NCBI GenBank assembly: GCA_937773465.1
Contig: CALJVK010000027.1
Span: 1 to 33,987 of the forward strand
Direction: 5' to 3'
Length of the DNA stretch: 33,987 bases
Origin: an uncultured Flavobacteriaceae bacterium
GTDB lineage: Bacteria > Bacteroidota > Bacteroidia > Flavobacteriales > Flavobacteriaceae
The notes below the pieces were generated by a model. That model had not been told where the DNA came from. It did no database searches and saw nothing but the letters and a program-made list of their open reading frames with translations. This document shows, one piece after another, positions 24,513 to 33,987 of this stretch. Position 1 is the first letter of the stretch. Every line of letters starts with the position of its first letter. Made by a program: the position numbers and the translations under genes.

Positions 24513-24899
24513 TGAGCTTATTATTGCCTGATCTTTTTTAATTGATCGAATAGACATAATTATTAAAACAAACGAAAATATAAAATAAAAAAGTCCGGGA
24601 TCTGAAAGCGAAGTTTCTAAAGATCTTTCATCAAATAAATTTATTAATCCAAAAATCATAGCTAAAAATAAAATTCTTAATATAATTATTTGAACTTTTG
24701 ATTTTTTAAATAAAAAAATATTAATAAGAACTAAAAGTGCTAAAATTTCAGAAAAAAAATAATCATTAAGATAAGATCTGAAATAACCAAAATATGATTC
24801 TGTTATAGAAAATGAGAGATTACTGTCAATACTAATTATCACAACAATATTTAACAATAACAGCAAAAACATGTATAATGATTGAATTCTTTGTATCAT
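24495..24899 (-). CDS. DUF4293 four-helix membrane protein
   Basis: 134 residues from the preferred start MIQRIQSLYMF, the usual DUF4293 N-terminus; an upstream in-frame ATG at 24923 adds eight residues. Four membrane helices. Conserved in Bacteroidota next to rho, as here, but of unknown function. Confidence 0.88.
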   Translation of the reverse strand: MIQRIQSLYMFLLLLLNIVVIISIDSNLSFSITESYFGYFRSYLNDYFFSEILALLVLINIFLFKKSKVQIIILRILFLAMIFGLINLFDERSLETSLSDPGLFYFIFSFVLIIMSIRSIKKDQAIISSSNRLR

Positions 24900-25049
24900 A
24901 TTTATATTACTTTTAAGAAACATAAAATTATGTATTTAAATTGATTTAATAAATAATTGTATATTTACATTGATTATTATAATCATTCCCACAATTTCAT
25001 ATAACGAATTACATTCTTCAACATATTAAAATAAACTTAAACAATACAA

Positions 25050-26529
25050 ATGTTTGAAATATCCGCATTAAAAGAAAAAAAAATTGCTGAATTACAAGAG
25101 ATTGCATCTAAACTTGGCATAGATAAGATTACTGGATTAAAAAAAATGGATCTAGCCTATAAAATCATTGATCATTATGCTGTAAATCCTAGTTCAGCTA
25201 ATGACGAAAAAAAACTTGAAACAAACATTTCTTCTGAGAAGAAAGATTCAAAAAATGAAATAAAAAATGAGGTTATAAAACCAAAAGAAGCTTCTAAGGA
25301 ACCTTTGCCAGTAAAAAGTAATAAACTTCCTCACAAGCCTAACAAATTTGTTAGAAAAGAAAGAAACCATAACCAGGACAATAGAAATAGATATAAAGAA
25401 CCTGACTTTGAATTTGATGGAATAATCGAAAGTGAAGGAGTTTTAGATATTATGCAAGAGGGATATGGATTTTTAAGATCTTCTGATTACCACTATTTAA
25501 CTTCTCCTGATGACATTTATGTTTCTCAATCTCAAGTTAGATTATTTGGTTTAAAAACTGGAGATACCGTATTAGGGCATGTAAGACCACCAAAAGAGGG
25601 AGAAAAATATTTTCCTTTAATAAAAGTTTCTTAAATAAATGGTTTAAGTCCTAATATTGTTAGGGATAGGGTTTCGTTTGAACATTTAACTCCTTTGTTT
25701 CCAAATGAAAAATTTAATATTGCTGAAAAAAGCAGTACAGTTTCAACTCGAATAATGGATTTGTTTTCCCCAATCGGAAAGGGACAAAGAGGTATGATAG
25801 TTTCTCAACCTAAAACTGGTAAAACAATGTTGTTAAAAGACGTTGCAAATGCAATTGCAGCTAATCATCCTGAAGTTTATCAAATAATACTTATTAATTG
25901 ATGAAAGACCTGAAGAGGTTACTGATATGCAAAGAAATGTTAAAGGAGAGGTAGTAGCCTCTACTTTTGACGAACCTGCTGACAGACATGTAAAAGTGGC
26001 TAATATTGTTTTAGAAAAAGCTAAAAGATTAGTTGAGTGTGGCCATGATGTAGTAATACTTTTAGATTCTATAACTAGACTTGCTAGGGCATACAATACT
26101 GTTCAACCAGCTTCTGGAAAAATATTAAGTGGTGGAGTAGATGCTAATGCTCTTCATAAACCCAAAAGATTTTTTGGAGCAGCAAGAAATATTGAAGGAG
26201 GAGGATCTCTTTCTATTATAGCTACTGCATTAACTGAAACGGGTTCTAAAATGGATGAGGTGATTTTTGAAGAATTCAAAGGAACAGGTAATATGGAACT
26301 TCAATTAGACAGAAGAATTTCTAATAGAAGAATATTTCCTGCAATTGACTTGGTCTCTTCAGGAACGAGACGTGATGATTTGTTATTAGATAAAAATACT
26401 ATCCAAAGAATGTGGGTAATGAGGAAATATCTAGCAGATATGAATCCAGTCGAAGCGATGGAATTTATCAATGATAGAATTCAGAGATCACTCAATAATG
26501 AGGAGTTTCTTATTTCAATGAATTCTTAA
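25050..26529 (+). pseudogene. rho: Transcription termination factor Rho, one stop and one frameshift
   Basis: The N-terminal Rho_N domain ([20 protein letters not shown]) is followed by a basic low-complexity linker, the RNA-binding cold-shock-like domain ([17 protein letters not shown]), and the ATPase with PKTGKTM Walker A and [13 protein letters not shown]alker B. Bases 25632-25634 read TAA where the family has Lys (AAA) in KVS-K-INGLSP. Near 25890 an extra A breaks the frame just before LIDERPEEV, seen when it is removed. All other residues fit a normal Rho of about 490 residues. Two point lesions with otherwise perfect conservation in a key gene suggest sequence errors. The Rho linker region is low-complexity but in frame. 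Confidence 0.93.
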
Positions 26530-26540
26530 TTATAAAAAAA

Positions 26541-26792
26541 TTATAAAGAAGAAACTTGCTTTGTTAGCTTAGATTTAAGATTGGCTGCTTTATTAGCATG
26601 AATAATGTTATTCTTTACTAATTTATCAAGCATAGAAACTACAGACGGTAAAAGTTTGTTAGCTTCTTTCTTAGCACTTAAATCTTTAAGCTTTTTAATA
26701 GCGTTTCTAGTTGCTTTATGCTGTACCTTATTTCTAAGTTTTACAGCTTCATTTCTTCTAATTCTTTTTAACGCTGATTTATGATTAGCCAT
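26541..26792 (-). CDS. rpsT: 30S ribosomal protein S20
   Basis: 83 residues, highly basic. ANHKSALKRIRRNEAVKLRNK at the start and NIIHANKAANLKSKL near the end match S20, which binds 16S rRNA early in 30S assembly. Full length and intact. It converges on rho with 11 bases between. Confidence 0.97.
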   Translation of the reverse strand: MANHKSALKRIRRNEAVKLRNKVQHKATRNAIKKLKDLSAKKEANKLLPSVVSMLDKLVKNNIIHANKAANLKSKLTKQVSSL

Positions 26793-26805
26793 ATTATTTA
26801 TTTAG

Positions 26806-26877
26806 TAGCCCGTAGGGGAATCGAACCCCTCTTACCAGGATGAAAACCTGGCGTCCTAGCCGATAGACGAACGGGCC
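26806..26877 (-). tRNA. tRNA-Glu (anticodon TTC)
   Basis: 72-base cloverleaf on the minus strand. Acceptor GGCCCGT/ACGGGCT, anticodon loop TTTTCAT in stem CCAGG/CCTGG, and T arm GAGGGG-TTCGATT-CCCCT. Sits just upstream of rpsT on the same strand. Confidence 0.97.
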
Positions 26878-26944
26878 TTTAAAACGAATGCAAATGTAAT
26901 TGAAAGGTACAAACTTGCAACTAATTTTTTTATTTATAATTAAA

Positions 26945-28413
<1,469 letters not shown>

Positions 28414-28479
28414 GAATTGGTATTGGCATAGTTATTGTTTAATTTTAAGTGTTGCTAAATTAATTAAATTATAAATATA

Positions 28480-29638
28480 ATGAGATACTTAATATTATTA
28501 CTTTTCACTTTATCTTTTGTTAGTTGTGGTCCATTAAATACTATTAACTCAAATAATAGTGATGGTATATATGGAAATAAAGCAGAAATAGCTAATAATA
28601 ATGGTACATTTTATAAAAATTATTTTGAGCAAAAATCTGACGAATTAGGCATTAATACTTCTACTAATGATTCAATATTAACTGATGTAAATTCCTATTC
28701 ATCAAATACAAATGTTGCATATAATAGTAATGGTTCTTGGGGAGATAATCCTTCATCTGTGAATATAATATTTAGAGACAGATACATATATTCACCATAT
28801 ATGGGCAATTATTCATATGGATATAATGGGTATAATAATCATTATATGTCTTATTGGTACAACCCTTACAATTATTGGAATAGATGGAATTACTCTCCAT
28901 GGAGATTCAATTATCCTGGAATGGATAGGATATGGAAACCGATACGGATATGGCATGTGGAATAATTGGTGGCACCCATACTATAATGGTCCAGACTATA
29001 ACGATCCATATTATTCAAGAAACCGATATTCCGGAGTTGCATATATGAACGGACGAAGAAGCTCTTTGTATTCTACAGATAATGGTATTATTGAAAAATC
29101 ATCTAATTCTAAATCTATTACAAATTATAATGTTGGAAGAAACGAAAATAAAATTGTAAAATCAGGAACAAGTGATAAATCCGAAAAGATAGATCAAATC
29201 AAAAGCAGAAATATAAATAGAGTTTATTATGCTCTTAAAAATGCTCAAGGTGGAGTTTCTCCTGCCAGAGGATATCAGAACAGAGGAGAAATACTAAACA
29301 ATGGCAATTCTAGCTCTGATAATAAATCAAGATCTTCAAAACCTAACTTTCAAACTACCAAGTATGGTGTAAAAACTAGATCATACGATGTTTCTAGGTC
29401 TAGCAAAGGATCTTTAAATAATAGCAGAGGTTATTCAAGAACTGAATTAAATAATTCAAATTCATCAAGTAACGTTAGGAGTTATTCAAGACCTGAATCA
29501 AGTTCTTCTAGTTCAAATAAATCTAGACCTTCTTATACACCACCTTCATCATCTTCAAGCTCTTCAAGATCTAGCGTTGGAAGTGTAAGCAGAAGTTCCA
29601 CTTCAAGTTCAGGAAGTGTTTCCAGAGGAAAACGATAA
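28480..29638 (+). pseudogene. Lipoprotein with Tyr/Trp/Asn-rich middle and Ser/Arg-rich tail, one frameshift
   Basis: Lipobox FVSC at Cys16. The middle is rich in Tyr, Asn, Trp and Gly (YSYGYNGYNNHYMSYWYN), and after one extra A near 28922 (in CCTGGAATGGATA) it continues as WIGYGNRYGYGMWNNWWHPY, then a basic stretch and a long Ser/Arg tail (SRSSVGSVSRSSTSSSGSVS). Correcting the base gives one 385-residue frame. Such genes lie next to proS and the porin in flavobacteria and are sometimes misnamed vitellogenin-like. Probably a surface protein; function unknown. Confidence 0.75.
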
Positions 29639-29647
29639 CTTTTATAA

Positions 29648-31151
29648 ATGTTTTTGAAAAGAATTTCATTTTTTTTATTTATTTATTCTATTTCAATAAG
29701 TTCACAAACATTAAACGATGTTCTTGAATTTTCTATTGAGAATCCTATAGGAACAGCAAGATTTGAATCAATGGGAGGAGCATTTGGAGCTTTGGGAGGC
29801 GATCTTTCATCAATTAATATAAACCCCGCTGGTAGTGCTGTTTTTAATGATAATGAATATGGATTCACTATTGCAATAGAAAAAAAAACTAACAAGACTG
29901 TCTTTTTTAATAATACTCAAAATGAAGACACCAATAACTTTTCATTTAATCAGGGAGGTGCTATTTGGATACTAAAAAATTATGGAGGAGGTAATATCAA
30001 TAAAATTTCTTTTGGAATTAATGTACAGACGAATAAATCCTACAAAAACAATTTTTTAATAAAAGGACGAAATAATAATAATTCAGTAGATAGTTTTTTT
30101 CTTAACAATTCATCTGGACTTTCTCCGGAAATTTTAAATACAGGAAACCAAGATATTTCTGGAGCTTACAGAAATTTGGGAGAATTTTATGGGTTTTCTG
30201 CTCAGCAAGCTTTTCTTGCTTACCAAGCCTATCTCATTAATTATGATGATAATTTAAGTCAATTTTACTCAATTGCTGAATATAATAATGGTGTAAATCA
30301 AGAACATTTAAGTGAATCTAAAGGATATAATAACAAGTATAATTTAAATATCGGAATTCAATATAAAGAAGATTATTACTTTGGATTTAATATCAATACT
30401 CATGACATATATATGGAAAAGTATTTAAATCATTATGAAACTAATTTTGATGATGAGTTCTGCAATAAAATCTATTTTATTTCAAAACAATTTAACAACT
30501 CAAGGAGAAGGTTTGTCATTTCAAATTGGAGCTATACGTAAATTCAACAATTTAAGGTTAGGGGTTTCTTACCACTCGCCTACCTGGTTTAGTTTATGGG
30601 ACCAAACTTCTCAATATTTAGAAACTCAATCTGTAGATATAGATAATACTAGTTACACTGATATTATAAATCCAAAAATAACAAACATTTATCCTAAATA
30701 TAGAATCACTACACCATCAGCCTTGACTTTTAGCTCGGCAATTATTTTAGGTAAGTTTGGTCTAGTTAGTATTGATCTAGAAAAAAAAGATTTTTCTAAA
30801 ATAAAATTAAAACCAAATAGAGATTTTAATCAAATTAATGATGAAATTAATACTTCATTACAAAACACATTAAATTTAAGATTAGGTTCAGAATTTAGAA
30901 TCAATAAGTTGAGCCTAAGAGCTGGTTATAACAAAAACCAAAGCCCTTATAAAAAATCTTTTTCAATTAAAGATTCTAATTCATATGCTTTTGGAATTGG
31001 TTTAGATTTTGGTAATACGCTTTTAAACCTTTCTCACAAAACAATTGAATCCGAGAAAAATCATCAATTATTTGATACTGGTTTAACTGATTCTGCACTT
31101 ATTAATACCACTAATTCTATATCCTCACTATCAATTATTTTTAAATTTTAG
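29648..31151 (+). pseudogene. FadL/OmpP1-type outer membrane beta-barrel protein, one frameshift
   Basis: Begins with a signal peptide ending SSQ, then TLNDVLEFSIENPIGTARF and FESMGGAFGALGGDLSSINI, the start of the OmpP1/FadL family, which forms a hydrophobic-substrate channel (flavobacterial members are often called hemin receptors). Frame one stops at 30541; the other frame carries on from about 30455 with KSILFQNNLTTQGEGLSFQ, GVSYHSPTWFSLWDQ and ends in a typical final strand to a terminal Phe (SSLSIIFKF). One extra G in GATGATGAG near 30455 explains it. Repaired length about 500 residues. Confidence 0.88.
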
Positions 31152-31189
31152 AAATCATTTATTAACTATACTATTAATTAATTTTTAAT

Positions 31190-31197
31190 TATTTTTG
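31190..31197 (+). promoter_or_regulatory. -7 element upstream of folE
   Basis: TATTTTTG fits TAnnTTTG and lies 19 bases before the folE ATG at 31217. No convincing -33 TTG. Confidence 0.4.
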
Positions 31198-31216
31198 CAA
31201 TCAGATTTATATTAAT

Positions 31217-31888
31217 ATGAAATACGAAAAATTTTTTGAAGAACAATTAGATCTTGTTGGTGATGATCACCTAAGTTCTTCAGCTGATACGCCATTAAGA
31301 GAAGATGCTTTTGAAATGACTGATGAAGAAAAAATTTCAGTTATTGAAAAAAATGTACATAACATTTTAGAAACATTAGGAATGGACCTTACTGACGATA
31401 GCTTAAAAGGAACACCTAAAAGGGTTGCAAAAGCTTATGTTAAAGAACTTTTTGGGGGACTTAATCCTAAAAATATGCCAAAAGCTTCAACATTTGATAA
31501 TAAGTACTTATACAAAGAAATGTTAGTTGAGAAGAACATAACAGTATATTCTACATGTGAACACCATTTATTACCAATATATGGAAAAGCACACGTTGCC
31601 TACTTTTCTAAAGGTAATGTAATAGGTCTATCTAAAATGAATAGAATTGTTGATTATTTTGCAAAGCGTCCTCAAGTACAAGAAAGATTGACTATTCAAG
31701 TAGTTAGAGCTTTACAAAAAGCACTTGGAACTGAAGATGTAGCATGTGTTATTGATGCTAAACATTTATGTGTGAATTCAAGAGGAATTAAAGATATTGA
31801 TTGTAGTACTGTAACAGCTGAATTTGGAGGCAAGTTCAAAGATAATAATGTCAAAAGAGAATTTTTAGATTATATTCGTAATGAATAG
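31217..31888 (+). CDS. folE: GTP cyclohydrolase I
   Basis: 223 residues. Opens the GTP ring to 7,8-dihydroneopterin triphosphate, the first step to folate. Zinc ligands in STCEHHLLPIYG (Cys114, His117) and the later Cys of AKHLCVNSRG are intact, as are the GKAHVAYF and KMNRIVDYFAKRPQVQERLT helices. Starts at ATG 19 bases after a promoter element. Confidence 0.97.
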   Translation: MKYEKFFEEQLDLVGDDHLSSSADTPLREDAFEMTDEEKISVIEKNVHNILETLGMDLTDDSLKGTPKRVAKAYVKELFGGLNPKNMPKASTFDNKYLYKEMLVEKNITVYSTCEHHLLPIYGKAHVAYFSKGNVIGLSKMNRIVDYFAKRPQVQERLTIQVVRALQKALGTEDVACVIDAKHLCVNSRGIKDIDCSTVTAEFGGKFKDNNVKREFLDYIRNE

Positions 31889-31903
31889 ATGAAATAATTT
31901 GAA

Positions 31904-33388
31904 ATGATTTCAAACTACGCCAAAGATTTAAAACTACACAACTCCTTAACTGGCAAAAAAGAAAAGTTTTTACCAATTGATAAAAACAATGTTGGCATGT
32001 ACGTTTGTGGCCCTACTGTATACAATAATGCACACTTAGGGAATTGTAGAACGTTTATCTCATTTGACTTAATTTATAGATATTTAATTCATCTAGGTTA
32101 TAATGTTAGATATGTAAGAAATCTGACTGATGTAGGTCATTTAGAAAATGATGATGATAATGGAGAAGATAAAGTTTCCAAAAAAGCAAGGCTAGAAAAC
32201 ATAGAGCCAATGGAAGTTGTACAAAAATATACATTAGACTTTCATAACACATTAAAAAAGCTAAACACAATTCCTCCAAGTATAGAACCAAGTGCAACTG
32301 GACATATAATTGAACAAATTGAAAGTATAAAACAAATCCTAGAGTCTGGTTTCGCTTACGAAAAAAATGGATCTGTATATTTTGATATTTTAAAGTTTAA
32401 TAAGTCTAAAACTTACGGAAAGTTAAGTGGAAGAAAAATTGAAGAAATGCTAAACCAGTCTAGATCGCTTGATGGATTTTCAGATAAGAAGAATCCTCAG
32501 GATTTTGCATTATGGAAAAAAGCTGAAAAAAATCATATTATGTTTTGGGATTCACCCTGGGGAAAAGGATTTCCAGGTTGGCATCTCGAATGCACTTCTA
32601 TGAGTAAAAAATATCTTGGCAAATATTTCGATATTCATGGTGGAGGAATAGACTTAAAATTTCCTCATCATGATTGTGAAATTGCTCAATCTGAAGCAAT
32701 AGACGGAAACAATCCTGCTAAATTTTGGATGCACACAAATATGCTGACATTAAATGGAAAAAAAATGTCAAAATCAATAGAGAATTTTATTTTGCCTAAT
32801 GAAGTTTTTAATGGAAATAATGAAATTTTAAGTAAATCATTTAGTCCAAATGTTGTTAAATTCTTTATTTATCAAGCTCATTACAGAAGTGTTTTAGATT
32901 TGAGTAACGATGCTTTACTAGCTTCAGAAAAAGGATTTAAAAAACTAATGAGTGGATTTGCGCTAATTTCTAAGTTAGAGCATAATAATAAGGCTTCAGA
33001 TTTTAATGTAGATCTTTGGATTAGTAAATGTTATTCAAAAATGAATGACGATTTTAATACTCCGATGTTAATAGCTGAATTATTTGACAGTATTAAATTT
33101 ATTAATAATGTGAATATAAATGCTAAAAATTTAAACACTAATGATAAAGAAAAATTAATAACAACTTTTAATAATTTATTGTTTAATGTTTTAGGATTTA
33201 ATGAAGAGGTTGAAGATTCTAAAAAAAGTAATTCTTCTGATGAATTAATTAGTTTACTCATTAAAATAAGAAATCAGGCTAGGTCTAATAAAGACTTTAA
33301 ATTATCCGATCAAATCAGAGACGACTTATTAAAAATAGGCGTTCAATTAAATGATGAACAAAATAGCTCTTCATATAAATTGATATGA
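31904..33388 (+). CDS. cysS: Cysteinyl-tRNA synthetase
   Basis: 494 residues. Class I synthetase: zinc Cys35 in [14 protein letters not shown] (HIGH box 42-47), [13 protein letters not shown] zinc site, [19 protein letters not shown], and KMSKS at 287-291. The C-terminal anticodon region is complete. It overlaps yidD by four bases. Confidence 0.97.
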   Translation: MISNYAKDLKLHNSLTGKKEKFLPIDKNNVGMYVCGPTVYNNAHLGNCRTFISFDLIYRYLIHLGYNVRYVRNLTDVGHLENDDDNGEDKVSKKARLENIEPMEVVQKYTLDFHNTLKKLNTIPPSIEPSATGHIIEQIESIKQILESGFAYEKNGSVYFDILKFNKSKTYGKLSGRKIEEMLNQSRSLDGFSDKKNPQDFALWKKAEKNHIMFWDSPWGKGFPGWHLECTSMSKKYLGKYFDIHGGGIDLKFPHHDCEIAQSEAIDGNNPAKFWMHTNMLTLNGKKMSKSIENFILPNEVFNGNNEILSKSFSPNVVKFFIYQAHYRSVLDLSNDALLASEKGFKKLMSGFALISKLEHNNKASDFNVDLWISKCYSKMNDDFNTPMLIAELFDSIKFINNVNINAKNLNTNDKEKLITTFNNLLFNVLGFNEEVEDSKKSNSSDELISLLIKIRNQARSNKDFKLSDQIRDDLLKIGVQLNDEQNSSSYKLI

Positions 33389-33609
33389 TTAAAAATATTG
33401 TTCTTTATCCAATTCTTTTAATAATTAAAATTTACCAAACTGTATTATCTCCAATACTACCCTCTACATGCAGGTATTCTCCAACATGTTCAGAATATAC
33501 TAAACAATCGTTAATTAAATTCGGTTTAATAAAGGGGGGAATGATAAGTCTTAAAAGAATTATAAAATGTAATCCTTGGGGAGGAAATGGATATGATCCT
33601 ATCCCCTAA
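33385..33609 (+). CDS. yidD: Membrane protein insertion efficiency factor YidD
   Basis: 74 residues. [20 protein letters not shown], then the diagnostic [30 protein letters not shown] and terminal GYDPIP. Helps YidC-mediated insertion of inner-membrane proteins. The ATG overlaps the cysS TGA (ATGA). The order cysS-yidD-lgt is common in flavobacteria. Confidence 0.97.
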   Translation: MIKNIVLYPILLIIKIYQTVLSPILPSTCRYSPTCSEYTKQSLIKFGLIKGGMISLKRIIKCNPWGGNGYDPIP

Positions 33610-33630
33610 AAAATATATAAAAACACAATT

Positions 33631-33987
33631 ATGATGATATTTAAAATAAATTGGGGACCAAATGAAGTTTTTTTAAACTTAGGACCTTTAACAATTTACT
33701 GGTATAGTGTAATGTTTATCATTGCATTTTCATTGGGTTATTATATAGTTCAAAAAATATATGTTAATGATAACAAACCAATTGAACTAGTTGAACCTCT
33801 TTTTATATATGTAGTTTTCGGGACTTTGCTTGGAGCTAGATTGGGTGAAGTATTTTTTTACAACTGGGAGTATTTTCAAAATAATTTAATTGAAATATTA
33901 TTGCCAATAAAAAAAGATATTGACAGTTCAATGTTATTTGGAATAATTGATGGCTATAAATTCGTTGGATATAGAGGATTAGCAAGT
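33631..33987 (+). CDS. lgt: Prolipoprotein diacylglyceryl transferase, 5' part
   Basis: Transfers diacylglycerol to the lipobox Cys of prolipoproteins, step one of lipoprotein maturation; the many lipoproteins here need it. 119 codons are visible before the window ends. GPLTIYWYSVMFIIAFSLGYY, FGTLLGARLGEVFFYNWEYF and YKFVGYRGLAS fit the family's N-terminal half. ATG at 33631; 33634 is an equal alternative. Confidence 0.92.
   Translation, partial: MMIFKINWGPNEVFLNLGPLTIYWYSVMFIIAFSLGYYIVQKIYVNDNKPIELVEPLFIYVVFGTLLGARLGEVFFYNWEYFQNNLIEILLPIKKDIDSSMLFGIIDGYKFVGYRGLAS

Noticed and set aside
26530..26560. Terminator between rho and rpsT
   Set aside because: Only AT-rich self-complementary TTATAA repeats without a GC stem; too weak to call.
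29330..29640. Tandem DNA repeat or CRISPR-like array in the Ser-rich tail
   Set aside because: Repetition is of Ser/Arg codons without regular unit length or spacers; it is coding low complexity.

Overview
The window is about 30% GC, almost entirely coding, and looks like the chromosome of a flavobacterium (Bacteroidota, class Flavobacteriia). The evidence is Bacteroidota-type promoter elements (TAnnTTTG), many lipoproteins with short lipoboxes, the bacillithiol gene bshB1, DUF1599, DUF4293, a FadL/OmpP1-type porin, a CdaA-type diadenylate cyclase, and gene orders typical of the group (folE-cysS-yidD-lgt; rpsT-tRNA-Glu-proS-porin). Nothing looks like a phage, insertion sequence, CRISPR array or plasmid.

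Layout. (1) 1-6605, minus strand: a six-gene, tightly coupled operon read sulfatase > DUF2256 > GH13 alpha-glucosidase > SsuD-like flavin monooxygenase > SSS sodium/solute symporter > S1/P1 nuclease. It looks like a scavenging unit for sulfur, sugar and nucleotides. (2) 6703-7968, plus: a small cassette with an ExbB/MotA-like protein (broken), a DUF2178-like membrane protein (broken), a Cro/CI-type regulator and a small zinc-ribbon protein. (3) 8513-11254, plus: ABC ATPase, FtsX-like permease with a histidine-rich loop, DUF3299 protein and TspO, ending at a strong terminator. This resembles Zrg-type zinc-linked transporters. (4) 11308-13884, minus: accessory stretch of small lipoproteins and membrane proteins, a 28-residue CDGSH protein, a SnoaL-like remnant and a frame with two internal stops; two units share a near-identical inverted-repeat promoter. 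(5) tRNA-His and its terminator. (6) 14201-17290: DoxX-like protein, then a thiol/redox set (bshB1, cystathionine synthase/lyase, glutathione peroxidase) and clpS. (7) 17315-26529: housekeeping block with tpiA, an orphan OppB-type permease, DUF1599, folP, dacA, an MsbA-like exporter, truA, a YfcE-like phosphoesterase, DUF4293 and rho. (8) 26541-28413: rpsT, tRNA-Glu and a proS whose 3' half is full of frameshifts. (9) 28480-33987, plus: a lipoprotein with low-complexity tail, the porin, folE, cysS, yidD and the start of lgt.

A theme across the window is broken reading frames. Seven genes need single-base corrections or stop reversals to match their families, including rho and proS. Where the frame can be followed, nearly all are one-base insertions and the displaced peptides still match the family well. 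That pattern points to uncorrected sequencing or assembly errors more than to biological decay, but only reads or an independent assembly can settle it. The most interesting biology is the sulfatase/monooxygenase/glucosidase/symporter operon, the His-rich ABC system with DUF3299 and TspO, and the duplicated CATTC-N6-GAATG promoter.
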